DNA of 64,000 nucleotides, taken from Nereida sp. MMG025 (GTDB lineage: Bacteria > Pseudomonadota > Alphaproteobacteria > Rhodobacterales > Rhodobacteraceae). The notes under the pieces are model-generated. The model was given only the letters and a program-made list of their open reading frames with translations, made no database searches and had not been told where the DNA came from. Made by a program: the position numbers and the translations under genes. The stretch covers positions 310,001 to 374,000 of the forward strand of contig NZ_JAKFZN010000003.1 in the NCBI RefSeq assembly GCF_021654165.1, written 5' to 3'. Positions 18,735 through 27,444 of this stretch are shown piece by piece (position 1 is the stretch's first letter; each line of letters begins with the position of its first letter).

Positions 18735-20504
18735 TCAAAGCGGCGTGACAGTCCGCGCCAGCCACGCCGCTGCACCGGGGCTTAGCGCACCGTCCAGTTT
18801 TGCAGCAATTTCAGCGTGATAGCTATTGATCCACGCGCGTTCGTCTGCAGACAGCGCATCGACATCAATCAGGCGCGGATCAATCGGCACCCAAGTCAGC
18901 GTTTCAAAATCATACATCGGTGTCTGTGTGTCGCGCGCCTCACGCACGACAATCAGGTTTTCGATGCGGATGCCAAACGCACCCTCGCGGTAATACCCAG
19001 GCTCGTTCGACAGGATCATTCCCGGTTTAAGGGGCTGTTCGGACATACGGCTGATCCGTTGCGGGCCTTCGTGCACGCACAGATAAACCCCGACGCCGTG
19101 GCCTGTGCCATGCCCGTAATCCAGCCCTTGCGCCCACAGATGTTGACGGGCCAAGGCATCCAGATCACGGCCTGCGCATCCTTTGGGGAACTTCGCTTGG
19201 CTGATCGCGATCATCCCGCGCAGCACCGCCGTAAAGCACCGTTTCATGTCATCATTGGGAGTGCCAAGCGCAACAGTGCGCGTTATATCTGTGGTGCCGT
19301 CCAAATATTGCCCACCGCTGTCTACAAGCAATAGCGAGTCGCGGTCCAATGAGCGGTTTGTCTGCTCGGTCACGCGGTAATGGACAATCGCGCCGTTCGG
19401 ACCTGACCCGCAGATCGTATCAAAGCTGATGTCGCGCAAGGCCCCTGTATCCTGGCGAAAGCCCTCCAGCGCCTTGACCACATCAATCTCGGTCAGGCTG
19501 GCCGTATCGGCCGCGTCCAACCACGCCAGAAATTCGACCATTGCGGCGGCGTCGCGCATATGGGCTGCGCGTGTGGCTGTGATTTCTGCGTCTGTCTTGC
19601 ATGCTTTTGGCAAAATACATGGATCATCGCCAAACACGGGCTGCTGAAGAAGCGATTTCAATGCAATCGGCGCACTGTTTTTGTCGATCCGCACGGCACC
19701 GCTTAACCCTTTGATTACCTCTTCAAGGTCATCCCAGTGGTGCATGGTGATGTCTGGATCCGGTCCCAAATCAGCGAATTTCGAAGGCGTTGAGATAAGA
19801 TCGACACGCCCGTCCTTGGCGTGGACAATCGCAAAAGCCTGCACAATTGGATTGCGCGGGATATCCGCACCGCGGATGTTCAAAAGCCAGCAGATGCTAT
19901 CTGGCAATGTCAGCACGCATGCGGCGTGTCCTGCGTCTCTCAGGTTTTCTGCAATCTCGCGCCGTTTGGATATATCACCCTTGCCCGCAAGCGCCTTTGG
20001 ATAAGCGATGACCTTTCCTTCGGGGCGTGCGGGACGGTCTGTCCAGACCTGATCAATCAAATTAGGGGTAGGGCGCAATTCAATGCCGCCTGCGCTTAGT
20101 TTTTTCGCAAGTGTTTCTATCTGGTTGGCGGTGTGCAGCCAAGGATCATAGGCAACCCTGGCCCCTTTTGGCAAAGCCCCTGCCAGCCATGCGGCCTCTG
20201 TCTGATCCGACCACAACACCACATCAAAGACTTCAGCCGTTTGCGCCCGCGCCTGTAAAGGATAGCGACCATCCACAAAAAGAGCAGCCTTGTCAGCCGT
20301 AACAACGCATTGGCCCGCAGATCCCGTGAACCCGGTGAGCCATGCCAACCGCGCATCGCAATCGGCGACATATTCGCCCTGATGGGCATCCGCACGTGGC
20401 ACAAGAAACGCTTCAACCTGTGCGCTGGCCATCGCCTGTCTGAGCGCGTCAAGGCGCGGCGGACCATCAGCCGGGTTGGTGGGCGCGTCAAAGCTCTGAA
20501 ACAT
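18735..20504 (-). CDS. pepP: Xaa-Pro aminopeptidase (M24B, aminopeptidase P type)
   Basis: This metallopeptidase removes N-terminal residues before proline. At 589 residues it is the long, three-domain form (two creatinase-like N-terminal domains, then a pita-bread catalytic domain). Catalytic residues visible are the Asp pair in LLVDSGGQYLDGTTDITRT, HGTGHGVG with the metal His, and the Glu residues in LSNEPGYY and FGIRIENL. The start overlaps the cobT stop (TGATG on the minus strand), so it is in one operon with cobS and cobT, a neighbour with no obvious link to cobalamin. Confidence 0.94.
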   Translation of the reverse strand: MFQSFDAPTNPADGPPRLDALRQAMASAQVEAFLVPRADAHQGEYVADCDARLAWLTGFTGSAGQCVVTADKAALFVDGRYPLQARAQTAEVFDVVLWSDQTEAAWLAGALPKGARVAYDPWLHTANQIETLAKKLSAGGIELRPTPNLIDQVWTDRPARPEGKVIAYPKALAGKGDISKRREIAENLRDAGHAACVLTLPDSICWLLNIRGADIPRNPIVQAFAIVHAKDGRVDLISTPSKFADLGPDPDITMHHWDDLEEVIKGLSGAVRIDKNSAPIALKSLLQQPVFGDDPCILPKACKTDAEITATRAAHMRDAAAMVEFLAWLDAADTASLTEIDVVKALEGFRQDTGALRDISFDTICGSGPNGAIVHYRVTEQTNRSLDRDSLLLVDSGGQYLDGTTDITRTVALGTPNDDMKRCFTAVLRGMIAISQAKFPKGCAGRDLDALARQHLWAQGLDYGHGTGHGVGVYLCVHEGPQRISRMSEQPLKPGMILSNEPGYYREGAFGIRIENLIVVREARDTQTPMYDFETLTWVPIDPRLIDVDALSADERAWINSYHAEIAAKLDGALSPGAAAWLARTVTPL

Positions 20505-22384
20505 CAGCTTGCCTTTTTAAGACCAAGCAATTTGGCCCGCGCCCGCGGATCGGTGTCAAACAGGCTGGCCAGTTGTTCGGTCATGGCCCCGGCAAGCTGT
20601 TCGACATCTGTGATGGTCACCGCGCGGTCGTAATAGCGGGTCACATCGTGGCCGATGCCAATGGCGATCAGCTCGACCGCTTTGCGCTTTTCGACCATGG
20701 CGATCACATCGCGCAGGTGTTTTTCTAGATAATTTGCAGGGTTCACGGACAAGGTGCTGTCATCAACGGGCGCGCCATCCGAAATCACCATCAGGATTTT
20801 GCGGCTTTCGGGGCGGCCGACCATGCGGCGGTGGGCCCATTCCAGCGCTTCGCCGTCAATGTTCTCTTTAAGCAACCCTTCTTTCATCATCAGCCCCAAA
20901 TTGGGGCGCGCCCGACGCCAAGGTGCGTCAGCGGATTTATAGATGATGTGGCGCAGATCGTTCAGACGCCCGGGCTGTTGCGGACGACCTTGGGCCAACC
21001 ATTCTTCGCGGCACAGCCCGCCTTTCCATGCGCGGGTGGTGAAGCCAAGGATCTCGGTTTTCACCTGGCACCGTTCAAGGGTGCGGGCCAGAACATCCGC
21101 GCAAATTGCGGCAATGCTGATCGGGCGTCCGCGCATCGAACCTGAATTGTCCAGCAAAAGCGTCACGCATGTGTCGCGGAATTCGGTATCTTTTTCGATT
21201 TTGAACGACAGCGGCGTGGTTGGGTTGGCGATCACGCGGGCAAGGCGGCCCGCGTCCAGCATCCCTTCCTCAAGGTCGAATTCCCAACTGCGATTTTGTT
21301 GTGCCTGAAGGCGGCGTTGCAACTTGTTTGCAAGGCGCGACACAGCCCCCTTGAGTGGTTCGAGCTGTTGATCAAGATACGCACGCAAGCGTTCTAGCTC
21401 TGCAGGCTCGGCCAGATCTTCGGCGCGAATTTCTTCATCATGCTCGGTCTGCCAAACTTCATAATTGGGATCGGCATCCGAGATGGGTTGGGGCGCGGGC
21501 GGCTCAAGCGGGCTTTCGCCCTCGGGCATTTCGGCTTCTTCGCCCATTTCGCTGTCGGCCATGTCGTCCATGGACACGCTGGCTTGCGACGCATCTTGCT
21601 GGTCTTCTTGCGTCTGCTCCGGGGTGGCTTCGGCCTCGTCCTGATCATCGCTGTCGTCCGAGCCTGTGCTATCTGGCTCTTGTTCTTCCTCGGCAGCGCC
21701 ATCGCTGTCGTCATCATCTTCGTCAAAGATATCATCGGGGTCATCGCCCAACTGGTCGCCGTAGCCCAGATCATCGATCACCTGCCGCGCAAATTTCGAA
21801 AAGGCCTGCTGATCGTTGAGGATATCCGTCAGGTTTTCGAGTGTGCCGCCAGCGCGTTCCTCGATAAAGCCGCGCCAAAGCTCCATCACATTGTCTGCAC
21901 CCTTTGGCAGGGCACGACCCGTGGCCAGATGACGGATCAGATACCCCGCCGCCGTGGCAAGCGGTGCCTCTGTTGGTTCCTTGATCTGGTCGTAGCCTTT
22001 GCGCATGGCTTCATTGGCGATTTTCACGTCGATATTGCTGGCAGTGCCGGGCATATATTCGGCACCGACGGCTTCAACACGGGCCACTTCCATCGCTTCG
22101 TAGAGGTCGCGCGCCATCTGCCCGTCAGGCGCGTATCGCGCATGGGTGGGCGCATCGTGAAACTTGTGGCGCAGCGCCAGCGCGTCGGCTGTGCCGCGTG
22201 CCAACAAAACTTCTTCACGCGTCATGCGGCGGCTGACCTGTGGCAACCTGATGGTCTCGGCCGTCGCACCCGGAGGGTCCACCGAATAGGTCACCGACAA
22301 CTCTGCGTCATTGGCCATGACTTTCGTTGCCTCGGCCAGGGCTTTTTTGAACGGATCAGCAGGGTTGTCGTTTTGTTGTGACAT
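20504..22384 (-). CDS. cobT: CobT, cobaltochelatase subunit
   Basis: CobT works with the AAA+ protein CobS and with CobN to insert Co2+ into hydrogenobyrinic acid a,c-diamide in aerobic B12 synthesis. The 626-residue product has an N-terminal helical domain, a very acidic linker (about 213-290, with DDDD, EEE and QE runs) and a C-terminal von Willebrand A domain with the MIDAS motif DNSGSMRG at 412-419. A GAGG eight bases before the ATG is part of the preserved repeat copy that follows the hairpin element separating it from cobS. Confidence 0.96.
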   Translation of the reverse strand: MSQQNDNPADPFKKALAEATKVMANDAELSVTYSVDPPGATAETIRLPQVSRRMTREEVLLARGTADALALRHKFHDAPTHARYAPDGQMARDLYEAMEVARVEAVGAEYMPGTASNIDVKIANEAMRKGYDQIKEPTEAPLATAAGYLIRHLATGRALPKGADNVMELWRGFIEERAGGTLENLTDILNDQQAFSKFARQVIDDLGYGDQLGDDPDDIFDEDDDDSDGAAEEEQEPDSTGSDDSDDQDEAEATPEQTQEDQQDASQASVSMDDMADSEMGEEAEMPEGESPLEPPAPQPISDADPNYEVWQTEHDEEIRAEDLAEPAELERLRAYLDQQLEPLKGAVSRLANKLQRRLQAQQNRSWEFDLEEGMLDAGRLARVIANPTTPLSFKIEKDTEFRDTCVTLLLDNSGSMRGRPISIAAICADVLARTLERCQVKTEILGFTTRAWKGGLCREEWLAQGRPQQPGRLNDLRHIIYKSADAPWRRARPNLGLMMKEGLLKENIDGEALEWAHRRMVGRPESRKILMVISDGAPVDDSTLSVNPANYLEKHLRDVIAMVEKRKAVELIAIGIGHDVTRYYDRAVTITDVEQLAGAMTEQLASLFDTDPRARAKLLGLKKAS

Positions 22385-22394
22385 GGTCTAGACC

Positions 22395-22475
22395 TCATCC
22401 AAGGCGCGAAAACTCTTCAAGAAGAGTTTTCCGCGTGAAGTTTCTTCTTGAAGAAACTTCCAGGTCATCCAAGGC
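22395..22475. repeat. Twin-hairpin element flanked by 11-bp direct repeats, cobS/cobT junction
   Basis: Two adjacent perfect hairpins lie back to back: GAAAACTCTTC-AA-GAAGAGTTTTC (22408-22431) and GAAGTTTCTTC-TT-GAAGAAACTTC (22437-22460), joined by five bases. CGCG words on both sides lengthen the first stem with a bulge. The element sits between direct repeats TCATCCAAGGC at 22395-22405 and 22465-22475. One copy contains the cobS stop codon and the other keeps the cobT ribosome site. Removing one repeat plus the 59 bases between would leave 10 bases between cobS stop and cobT ATG. This looks like an insertion with target duplication. Confidence 0.8.
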
Positions 22476-23451
22476 TCGCCATGGCGGCACTTTCGGGCAA
22501 TTCCTCATCGAAGCAACGTTGGTAAAACTCGGCCACGGTTTGGCGTTCAAGTTCGTCACATTTGTTGAGGAACGACAAGCGGAACGCGTAGCCGATGTTG
22601 CGGAAAATCTCTGCGTTTTGGGCCCATGCAATAACCGTGCGCGGCGACATAACGGTTGAAAGATCACCGTTCATAAAGGCGGTGCGCGTCAGATCGGCCA
22701 CTTGAACCATTTGCTGAATTTGCTTGCGGCCTTCGGCGGTGTTGTAATGCGGGTTTTTCGCCAGAACGATTGCGGCCTCTGCATCCACAGACAGGTAGTT
22801 CAGTGTGGCGACCAGCGACCAGCGGTCCATCTGGCCCTGGTTGATCTGTTGGGTGCCGTGATACAGCCCCGTGGTATCACCCAAACCAACCGTATTCGCC
22901 GTTGCAAAGATACGGAAATAGGGGTGCGGGTTGATCACTTGGTTCTGGTCCAGCAATGTCAGTTTGCCGTCCACTTCCAAAACCCGCTGGATCACGAACA
23001 TCACATCGGCACGGCCCGCATCGTATTCATCAAAAACAATCGCGGTTGGGTTCCGCAAGGCCCATGGCAGGATGCCCTCCTGGAAATCGGTCACTTGCTT
23101 GCCGTCGCGCAATTTGATGGCATCTTTACCAATCAGGTCGATCCGGCTGATGTGACTATCAAGGTTGACGCGCACGGCAGGCCAGTTCAGGCGCGCGGCC
23201 ACCTGTTCGATATGGGTCGATTTACCTGTGCCGTGATAACCTTGGATCATCACGCGGCGGTTGTGCGAAAAGCCCGCAAGGATAGCCAGAGTCGTATCGT
23301 GATCGAACTTGTATGTCGGATCGAGGTCCGGGACACGATCGCTGCCTTCGGCAAAGCCTTTGACGGTCATATCAATGTCGATGCCAAAAACCTCGCGCAC
23401 CGAAAGCTCCTCGGTTGGTTTGGCGTTGATGTCCATAGTGCCGTCAGCCAT
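22465..23451 (-). CDS. cobS: CobS, cobaltochelatase AAA+ subunit
   Basis: CobS is the ATPase motor of aerobic cobaltochelatase. The 328-residue product has an N-terminal region of about 45 residues, Walker A GYHGTGKS at 71-78, Walker B AIVFDEYD at about 137-144, and sensor segments [11 protein letters not shown] and [12 protein letters not shown]. The frame extends 12 codons upstream, but the ATG at 23451 has AAAGGGAC at good spacing and gives the family length. Its TGA lies within the right-hand 11-bp direct repeat. Confidence 0.96.
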   Translation of the reverse strand: MADGTMDINAKPTEELSVREVFGIDIDMTVKGFAEGSDRVPDLDPTYKFDHDTTLAILAGFSHNRRVMIQGYHGTGKSTHIEQVAARLNWPAVRVNLDSHISRIDLIGKDAIKLRDGKQVTDFQEGILPWALRNPTAIVFDEYDAGRADVMFVIQRVLEVDGKLTLLDQNQVINPHPYFRIFATANTVGLGDTTGLYHGTQQINQGQMDRWSLVATLNYLSVDAEAAIVLAKNPHYNTAEGRKQIQQMVQVADLTRTAFMNGDLSTVMSPRTVIAWAQNAEIFRNIGYAFRLSFLNKCDELERQTVAEFYQRCFDEELPESAAMASLG

Positions 23452-23536
23452 GTCTGTCCCTTTATCTTTCGTATTCAGCCGCAACATATCCCAACGCCTG
23501 TAAAGGGAAAGGGGCGCGCGGCGCTATTTCGATGCG

Positions 23537-24163
23537 TTACTTGAAGTTGCGGCTGTCTTTGATCTGATCCCACGCCCAGACCACCTCTTGCAGCTTGTCT
23601 TCGTCGCTGCGGTCACCACCATTCATATCAGGATGTAGAATCTTGATCAGGGCTTTGTAGGATTTGCGCACCTCAGCCTTGGTCCAGTGATCCTTGGCTT
23701 CAAGAATTTCGATGGCGCGGCGCTCGGTCGGGGGCAGTTTACGGGTGCCGCCCGTGATTGATTTGCCTTTGTTTTGCGTGGCGTTTGCGCCCAAAACCTG
23801 ATGCGGGTCGTCTACGCCAAGACGGGCCCATGCGCGTTGTTCGTCGTTGGTAAATGGTTTTGTCTCACGCTCCCAAACGCGGTCTTTGCCCATTTGCTCG
23901 GCAAAGCTCTCTTCGGATGTGCCGTCGAAAAAGTTCCATTTGTTGTTGTATTCGCGCACGTGTTCCTGACAAAACCAGAAATAGTCATCCAGAATATCAG
24001 GGCTTTTGGGGGCACGGTATTTGCCGGCCTCTTCGCAGCCGGGGCGGTCGCACACACGGGTTGATGTTTCGGAGGCGCCAGACATTCCGCGTCGTCCACG
24101 CGGGTTTTTCTTTTTGGCCGATGACACCGACATATCGAAACCAAAGGGATCATTTTTCGTCAT
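23537..24163 (-). CDS. J-domain (DnaJ-like) protein
   Basis: This 208-residue protein has its J domain at the C-terminus (about 148-206), with the HPD tripeptide at 177-179 followed by MNGGD. The N-terminal half has four Cys/His positions (CDRPGCEEAG and CQEH) that could form a small metal site. J domains stimulate Hsp70 (DnaK) ATPase. From memory, such genes are frequent upstream of cobS in alphaproteobacteria, which hints at a chaperone role in cobaltochelatase assembly, but that is inference. The gap to cobS is 85 bases. Confidence 0.9.
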   Translation of the reverse strand: MTKNDPFGFDMSVSSAKKKNPRGRRGMSGASETSTRVCDRPGCEEAGKYRAPKSPDILDDYFWFCQEHVREYNNKWNFFDGTSEESFAEQMGKDRVWERETKPFTNDEQRAWARLGVDDPHQVLGANATQNKGKSITGGTRKLPPTERRAIEILEAKDHWTKAEVRKSYKALIKILHPDMNGGDRSDEDKLQEVVWAWDQIKDSRNFK

Positions 24164-24259
24164 TCGTCAGCCTCCACAGTTTCCGCGCATTTTGCGGTAT
24201 CCGACTCGAAGGCATGAGAATAAGGTTTTACGAGCAAGACAAAAGGGGGGAACGCTAAA

Positions 24260-24511
24260 ATGTCCCGAAAAAAACGTATGGAAGAGCGGTTGACAGAGGC
24301 GCTGGCACCATCAGTGCTGGAGATTGTGGACGAAAGCGAAAGTCACCGCGGACATGCGGGATTTCAAGAGGGGGGCGAAAGTCATTTTCGTCTCGTGATT
24401 GAAAGCGCGGCGTTAACGGGCACACGGATTGCCAAACACCGCGCCATTCATGCAGCCATCGGCAAAGACTTGATGGCTGAAATCCACGCGCTGGCCATCG
24501 AGATCAGATAG
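24260..24511 (+). CDS. bolA: BolA family protein
   Basis: The 83-residue protein has the BolA fold pattern: N-terminal helix (RKKRMEERLTEAL), a beta-rich centre with SHRGHAGFQEGGESHFRLVI, then TRIAKHRAIHAAI, where the conserved His of the RHRxV-type motif is present. BolA proteins partner with monothiol glutaredoxins in Fe-S trafficking and affect cell shape. It is divergent from the J-domain gene (96-base gap) and ends six bases before the convergent DUF4177 gene. Confidence 0.93.
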   Translation: MSRKKRMEERLTEALAPSVLEIVDESESHRGHAGFQEGGESHFRLVIESAALTGTRIAKHRAIHAAIGKDLMAEIHALAIEIR

Positions 24512-24516
24512 CGGTG

Positions 24517-25014
24517 CTATTCGGCTGCGATGTCCGTGTTGTCAGCCGAGCCGTTGACCTGCTTGGCGCGCAAGCGCAACACACTGTTGATTTGCGGTGT
24601 GTCCAGCGCCATGTCGTCTTCGTTCCAAATGGGCAGTTGGGTTAGGCTGGCTTGGCGTGCTGCATCGGCCGACACAGCGGGCGATATTGGCGCTGGCGCG
24701 GGGGCTTTGTCATCGACATCACCGTGCTTGGGCCGTTCCAGTAATTTGGGGGGGACGGGCGCGTCTTGTGACATCGCTTCTTCGCGGGAGCGGCGAAACA
24801 CAAGCATGTTTTGAAATACCGTAACGCGGCTGGTTAGCCCGCTGCGTTCCTCCGACGGCAGCGTATCGGTGCGCAGGTATTCCCAACCGTCTGCCCCCAT
24901 CTGGTTCATGATGGTTTCCAACGCGTTTGCAAACCGCCCAGATGGCCCTTTGGCCCCCTTTGCGCGTTTGCCGCGCGTAGGCGCAGGCACAACCTTGTAT
25001 TCAAAACTTGTCAT
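24517..25014 (-). CDS. DUF4177 domain protein
   Basis: The first 75 residues match the DUF4177 pattern: FEYKVVPAPTRG at the start, FANALETIMNQMGADGWEYLRTDTLP in the middle and a final strand TVFQNMLVFRR. The rest (about 76-165) is Pro/Ala-rich, looks disordered and ends in a charged segment. No function is known. It lies downstream of gatB on the same strand after a 123-base gap that contains an A/T-rich palindrome. Confidence 0.82.
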   Translation of the reverse strand: MTSFEYKVVPAPTRGKRAKGAKGPSGRFANALETIMNQMGADGWEYLRTDTLPSEERSGLTSRVTVFQNMLVFRRSREEAMSQDAPVPPKLLERPKHGDVDDKAPAPAPISPAVSADAARQASLTQLPIWNEDDMALDTPQINSVLRLRAKQVNGSADNTDIAAE

Positions 25015-25070
25015 TCAGACACCCCCAACAACACGTGGGAATGTAGCAAGAGCAGGCTGCAAGGCCAAGA

Positions 25071-25091
25071 AAACAATAGAATTTATTGTTT
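25071..25091. promoter_or_regulatory. A/T-rich palindrome upstream of the DUF4177 gene
   Basis: AAACAATA (25071-25078) and TATTGTTT (25084-25091) are exact inverted copies around five bases. The site is 57 bases upstream of the DUF4177 ATG and 47 bases beyond the gatB stop. It may be an operator; as a terminator for gatB its stem would be weak because it has almost no G/C. Confidence 0.35.
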
Positions 25092-25137
25092 CCCTGTAGG
25101 TGGTGTCACCGTTTGTCATGGCCGCAAGATTTAGACG

Positions 25138-26661
25138 TTAGCCCGCCAGTTTTTTGGCAATCAGTTCGTTGACAGCTTTGGGATTCGCCTTGCCACCCGT
25201 CGCTTTCATCACTTGGCCCACGAACCAACCCGCCAGCTTGGGATTCTCCTTGGCCTTGGCGACTTGATCGGGGTTGGCTGCGATAATCTCGTCTACCGCC
25301 GCTTCGATGGCCCCCATATCGGTGACCTGTTTCATCCCGCGTTCTTCAACGATCACAGCAGGATCACCGCCTTCGGTGTAGACGATCTCAAACAGGTCTT
25401 TGGCGATTTTGCCACTGATATCCCCTTTGGAGATCAACGCGATAACGCCCCCCAATTGGTCCGGCGTTACGGGGCTGTCGGTAATCTCGCGGTCGTCTTT
25501 TTTCAAACGGCCAAAAAGTTCGTTGATCACCCAGTTTGCCGCCAGCTTGCCATCGCGTCCCTCGGCCACGGCCTCGAAGAAACTGGCGTTGTCGGTATCT
25601 GCCGTCAGAACGGATGCGTCATAGTCTGACAGGCCGAAGTCTTTGATAAACCGCGCTTTCTTTTCGTCGGGCAGTTCGGGCAGGGAGGCTGCGATGTCAT
25701 CAACCCAAGCCTGTTCAATTTCCAACGGCAACAAATCGGGGTCAGGGAAGTAGCGGTAATCATGCGCTTCTTCCTTCGATCGCATTGACCGCGTCTCGTT
25801 TTTGTCGGGATCATACAGGCGGGTTTCCTGCACTACCTCGCCACCGTCTTCGACAATCGCAATCTGGCGGCGGGCTTCATACTCGATCGCCGCTTGGATA
25901 AAGCGCAGCGAGTTCATGTTTTTGATCTCGCAACGCGTGCCGAGGTGGCTGAAATCCTGGGTTTCTTGATATTTTTCGTAAGCCCCGGGTCGGCAGATCG
26001 ATACGTTGACATCTGCGCGCAGGTTGCCGTTTTGCATGTTGCCATCACAGGTGCCCAGATATCGCATGATTTGGCGCAGTTTGCTGACGTATGCGGCGGC
26101 TTCTTCGGGGCCGCGAATGTCGGGGCGGCTGACGATTTCCATCAGCGCTACGCCCGTGCGGTTCAGGTCCACAAACGACATATTCGGGTCCATGTCATGG
26201 ATCGATTTGCCTGCGTCCTGTTCAAGGTGGATCCGCTCGATACGCACCACGCGGGCAGTGCCGTCATGGGGGCCCGGGCCCATTTCCACCAGTACTTCGC
26301 CTTCGCCGACGATGGGGTGGTATAGCTGCGAAATCTGATAGCCTTGGGGCAGGTCAGGGTAGAAATAGTTTTTACGGTCAAACGCGGAATAAAGGTTGAT
26401 CTGCGCTTTGAGGCCAAGCCCCGTTTTGACCGCCTGCGCGACGCAGCCTTCATTGATCACGGGCAGCATGCCGGGCATGCCGGCATCCACAAACGCCACG
26501 TTGCTATTGGGTTCGGCCCCAAATTGCGTGCTGGCGCCTGAAAACAGTTTGGCTTTGGTGGCGACCTGCGCGTGCACCTCAAGGCCGATCACCAATTCCC
26601 AATCGTGTTTTGCGCCTGCAATGACTTTGGGCTTGGGGGCGTCATAGGTCAGATCCAGCAT
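25138..26661 (-). CDS. gatB: GatB, Asp-tRNA(Asn)/Glu-tRNA(Gln) amidotransferase subunit B
   Basis: GatB is the kinase/tRNA-binding subunit of the GatCAB amidotransferase that makes Gln-tRNA or Asn-tRNA. The 507-residue product starts [12 protein letters not shown]; the hallmark [12 protein letters not shown] follows, then [21 protein letters not shown] and, at the C-terminus, the YqeY-like tail domain ([10 protein letters not shown] to the [14 protein letters not shown] end). An upstream extension to 26754 is rejected because AAAAGGACGC lies before the ATG at 26661. gatA and gatC are not in this window. Confidence 0.96.
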   Translation of the reverse strand: MLDLTYDAPKPKVIAGAKHDWELVIGLEVHAQVATKAKLFSGASTQFGAEPNSNVAFVDAGMPGMLPVINEGCVAQAVKTGLGLKAQINLYSAFDRKNYFYPDLPQGYQISQLYHPIVGEGEVLVEMGPGPHDGTARVVRIERIHLEQDAGKSIHDMDPNMSFVDLNRTGVALMEIVSRPDIRGPEEAAAYVSKLRQIMRYLGTCDGNMQNGNLRADVNVSICRPGAYEKYQETQDFSHLGTRCEIKNMNSLRFIQAAIEYEARRQIAIVEDGGEVVQETRLYDPDKNETRSMRSKEEAHDYRYFPDPDLLPLEIEQAWVDDIAASLPELPDEKKARFIKDFGLSDYDASVLTADTDNASFFEAVAEGRDGKLAANWVINELFGRLKKDDREITDSPVTPDQLGGVIALISKGDISGKIAKDLFEIVYTEGGDPAVIVEERGMKQVTDMGAIEAAVDEIIAANPDQVAKAKENPKLAGWFVGQVMKATGGKANPKAVNELIAKKLAG

Positions 26662-26760
26662 AACAGCGTCCTTTTGCGCGAGTGTTTGCCCGCTTCTAGC
26701 CCTGCGACGAAAGAGGGGCAAGTGGCGCTTGCAACCCAAGGCCCGCTTTGTCACGCTGCG

Positions 26761-27444
26761 ATGATGATACGTTGCCTGTTCCTTCTGCTCTGCCTGTCAG
26801 GGCCTGCCTTTGCCCAAGACACGCCCGTCGCAGCTGACCCAACCGTTTTGCGCCCTGCCGCGCGCGCCGACACCCTGCCAAGGATGCGGTGGGAGCATCG
26901 TTCGGACAGCCCCATGTGGACAATGGCGGCGCTGCAGGCGGTCAAGGGGCATGGCGCACCGCTGATCACGATGGTGCCGCGCGATTATGCCGATTGGTGC
27001 CCCGCCTATGAGGCTGCGGATGCGGATCAACGCGCGGCCTTTTGGGTTGGGTTTATGTCGGCGCTGTCAAAGCATGAAAGCACCTACAAGCCCGCAGCCG
27101 TCGGGGGCGGGGGCAAATGGTATGGTTTGCTGCAAATCCTGCCTGCCACTGCGCGTGGATACGGCTGCCGCGCCCGCACGGGCGAGGCGCTAAAGCATGG
27201 GCCAAGCAATCTGTCGTGTGCGGCGCGGATCATGGCCGTCACCGTGCCGCGCGATGGCGTGATCCACGCCAAGGACCGCAAATGGCGTGGCGTGTCGGCC
27301 GATTGGGGACCGATGCGCAGCCCCGCAAAACGCGCCGACATGCAGGGCTGGCTGAAACGTCAAAGCTATTGCAAGCCGCTGTCGGCGACCCGCCCGCAAC
27401 CGCGCCCTACGGGTCTGGCAATATCCGCGTCACCATTTCAGTGA
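26761..27444 (+). CDS. Lytic transglycosylase-like (SLT) secreted protein
   Basis: The 227-residue precursor begins with a signal peptide ([18 protein letters not shown], cleavage likely after residue 18). The SLT-like domain shows KHESTYKP, with the putative catalytic Glu, then [18 protein letters not shown], matching the family GLFQ...AR pattern. It probably cleaves or remodels peptidoglycan in the periplasm. The start is uncertain: GTG at 26722 has a better AGAGGGGC ribosome site and would add 13 residues before the signal peptide. The last 38 bases overlap the 3' end of pepN on the other strand. Confidence 0.8.
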   Translation: MMIRCLFLLLCLSGPAFAQDTPVAADPTVLRPAARADTLPRMRWEHRSDSPMWTMAALQAVKGHGAPLITMVPRDYADWCPAYEAADADQRAAFWVGFMSALSKHESTYKPAAVGGGGKWYGLLQILPATARGYGCRARTGEALKHGPSNLSCAARIMAVTVPRDGVIHAKDRKWRGVSADWGPMRSPAKRADMQGWLKRQSYCKPLSATRPQPRPTGLAISASPFQ

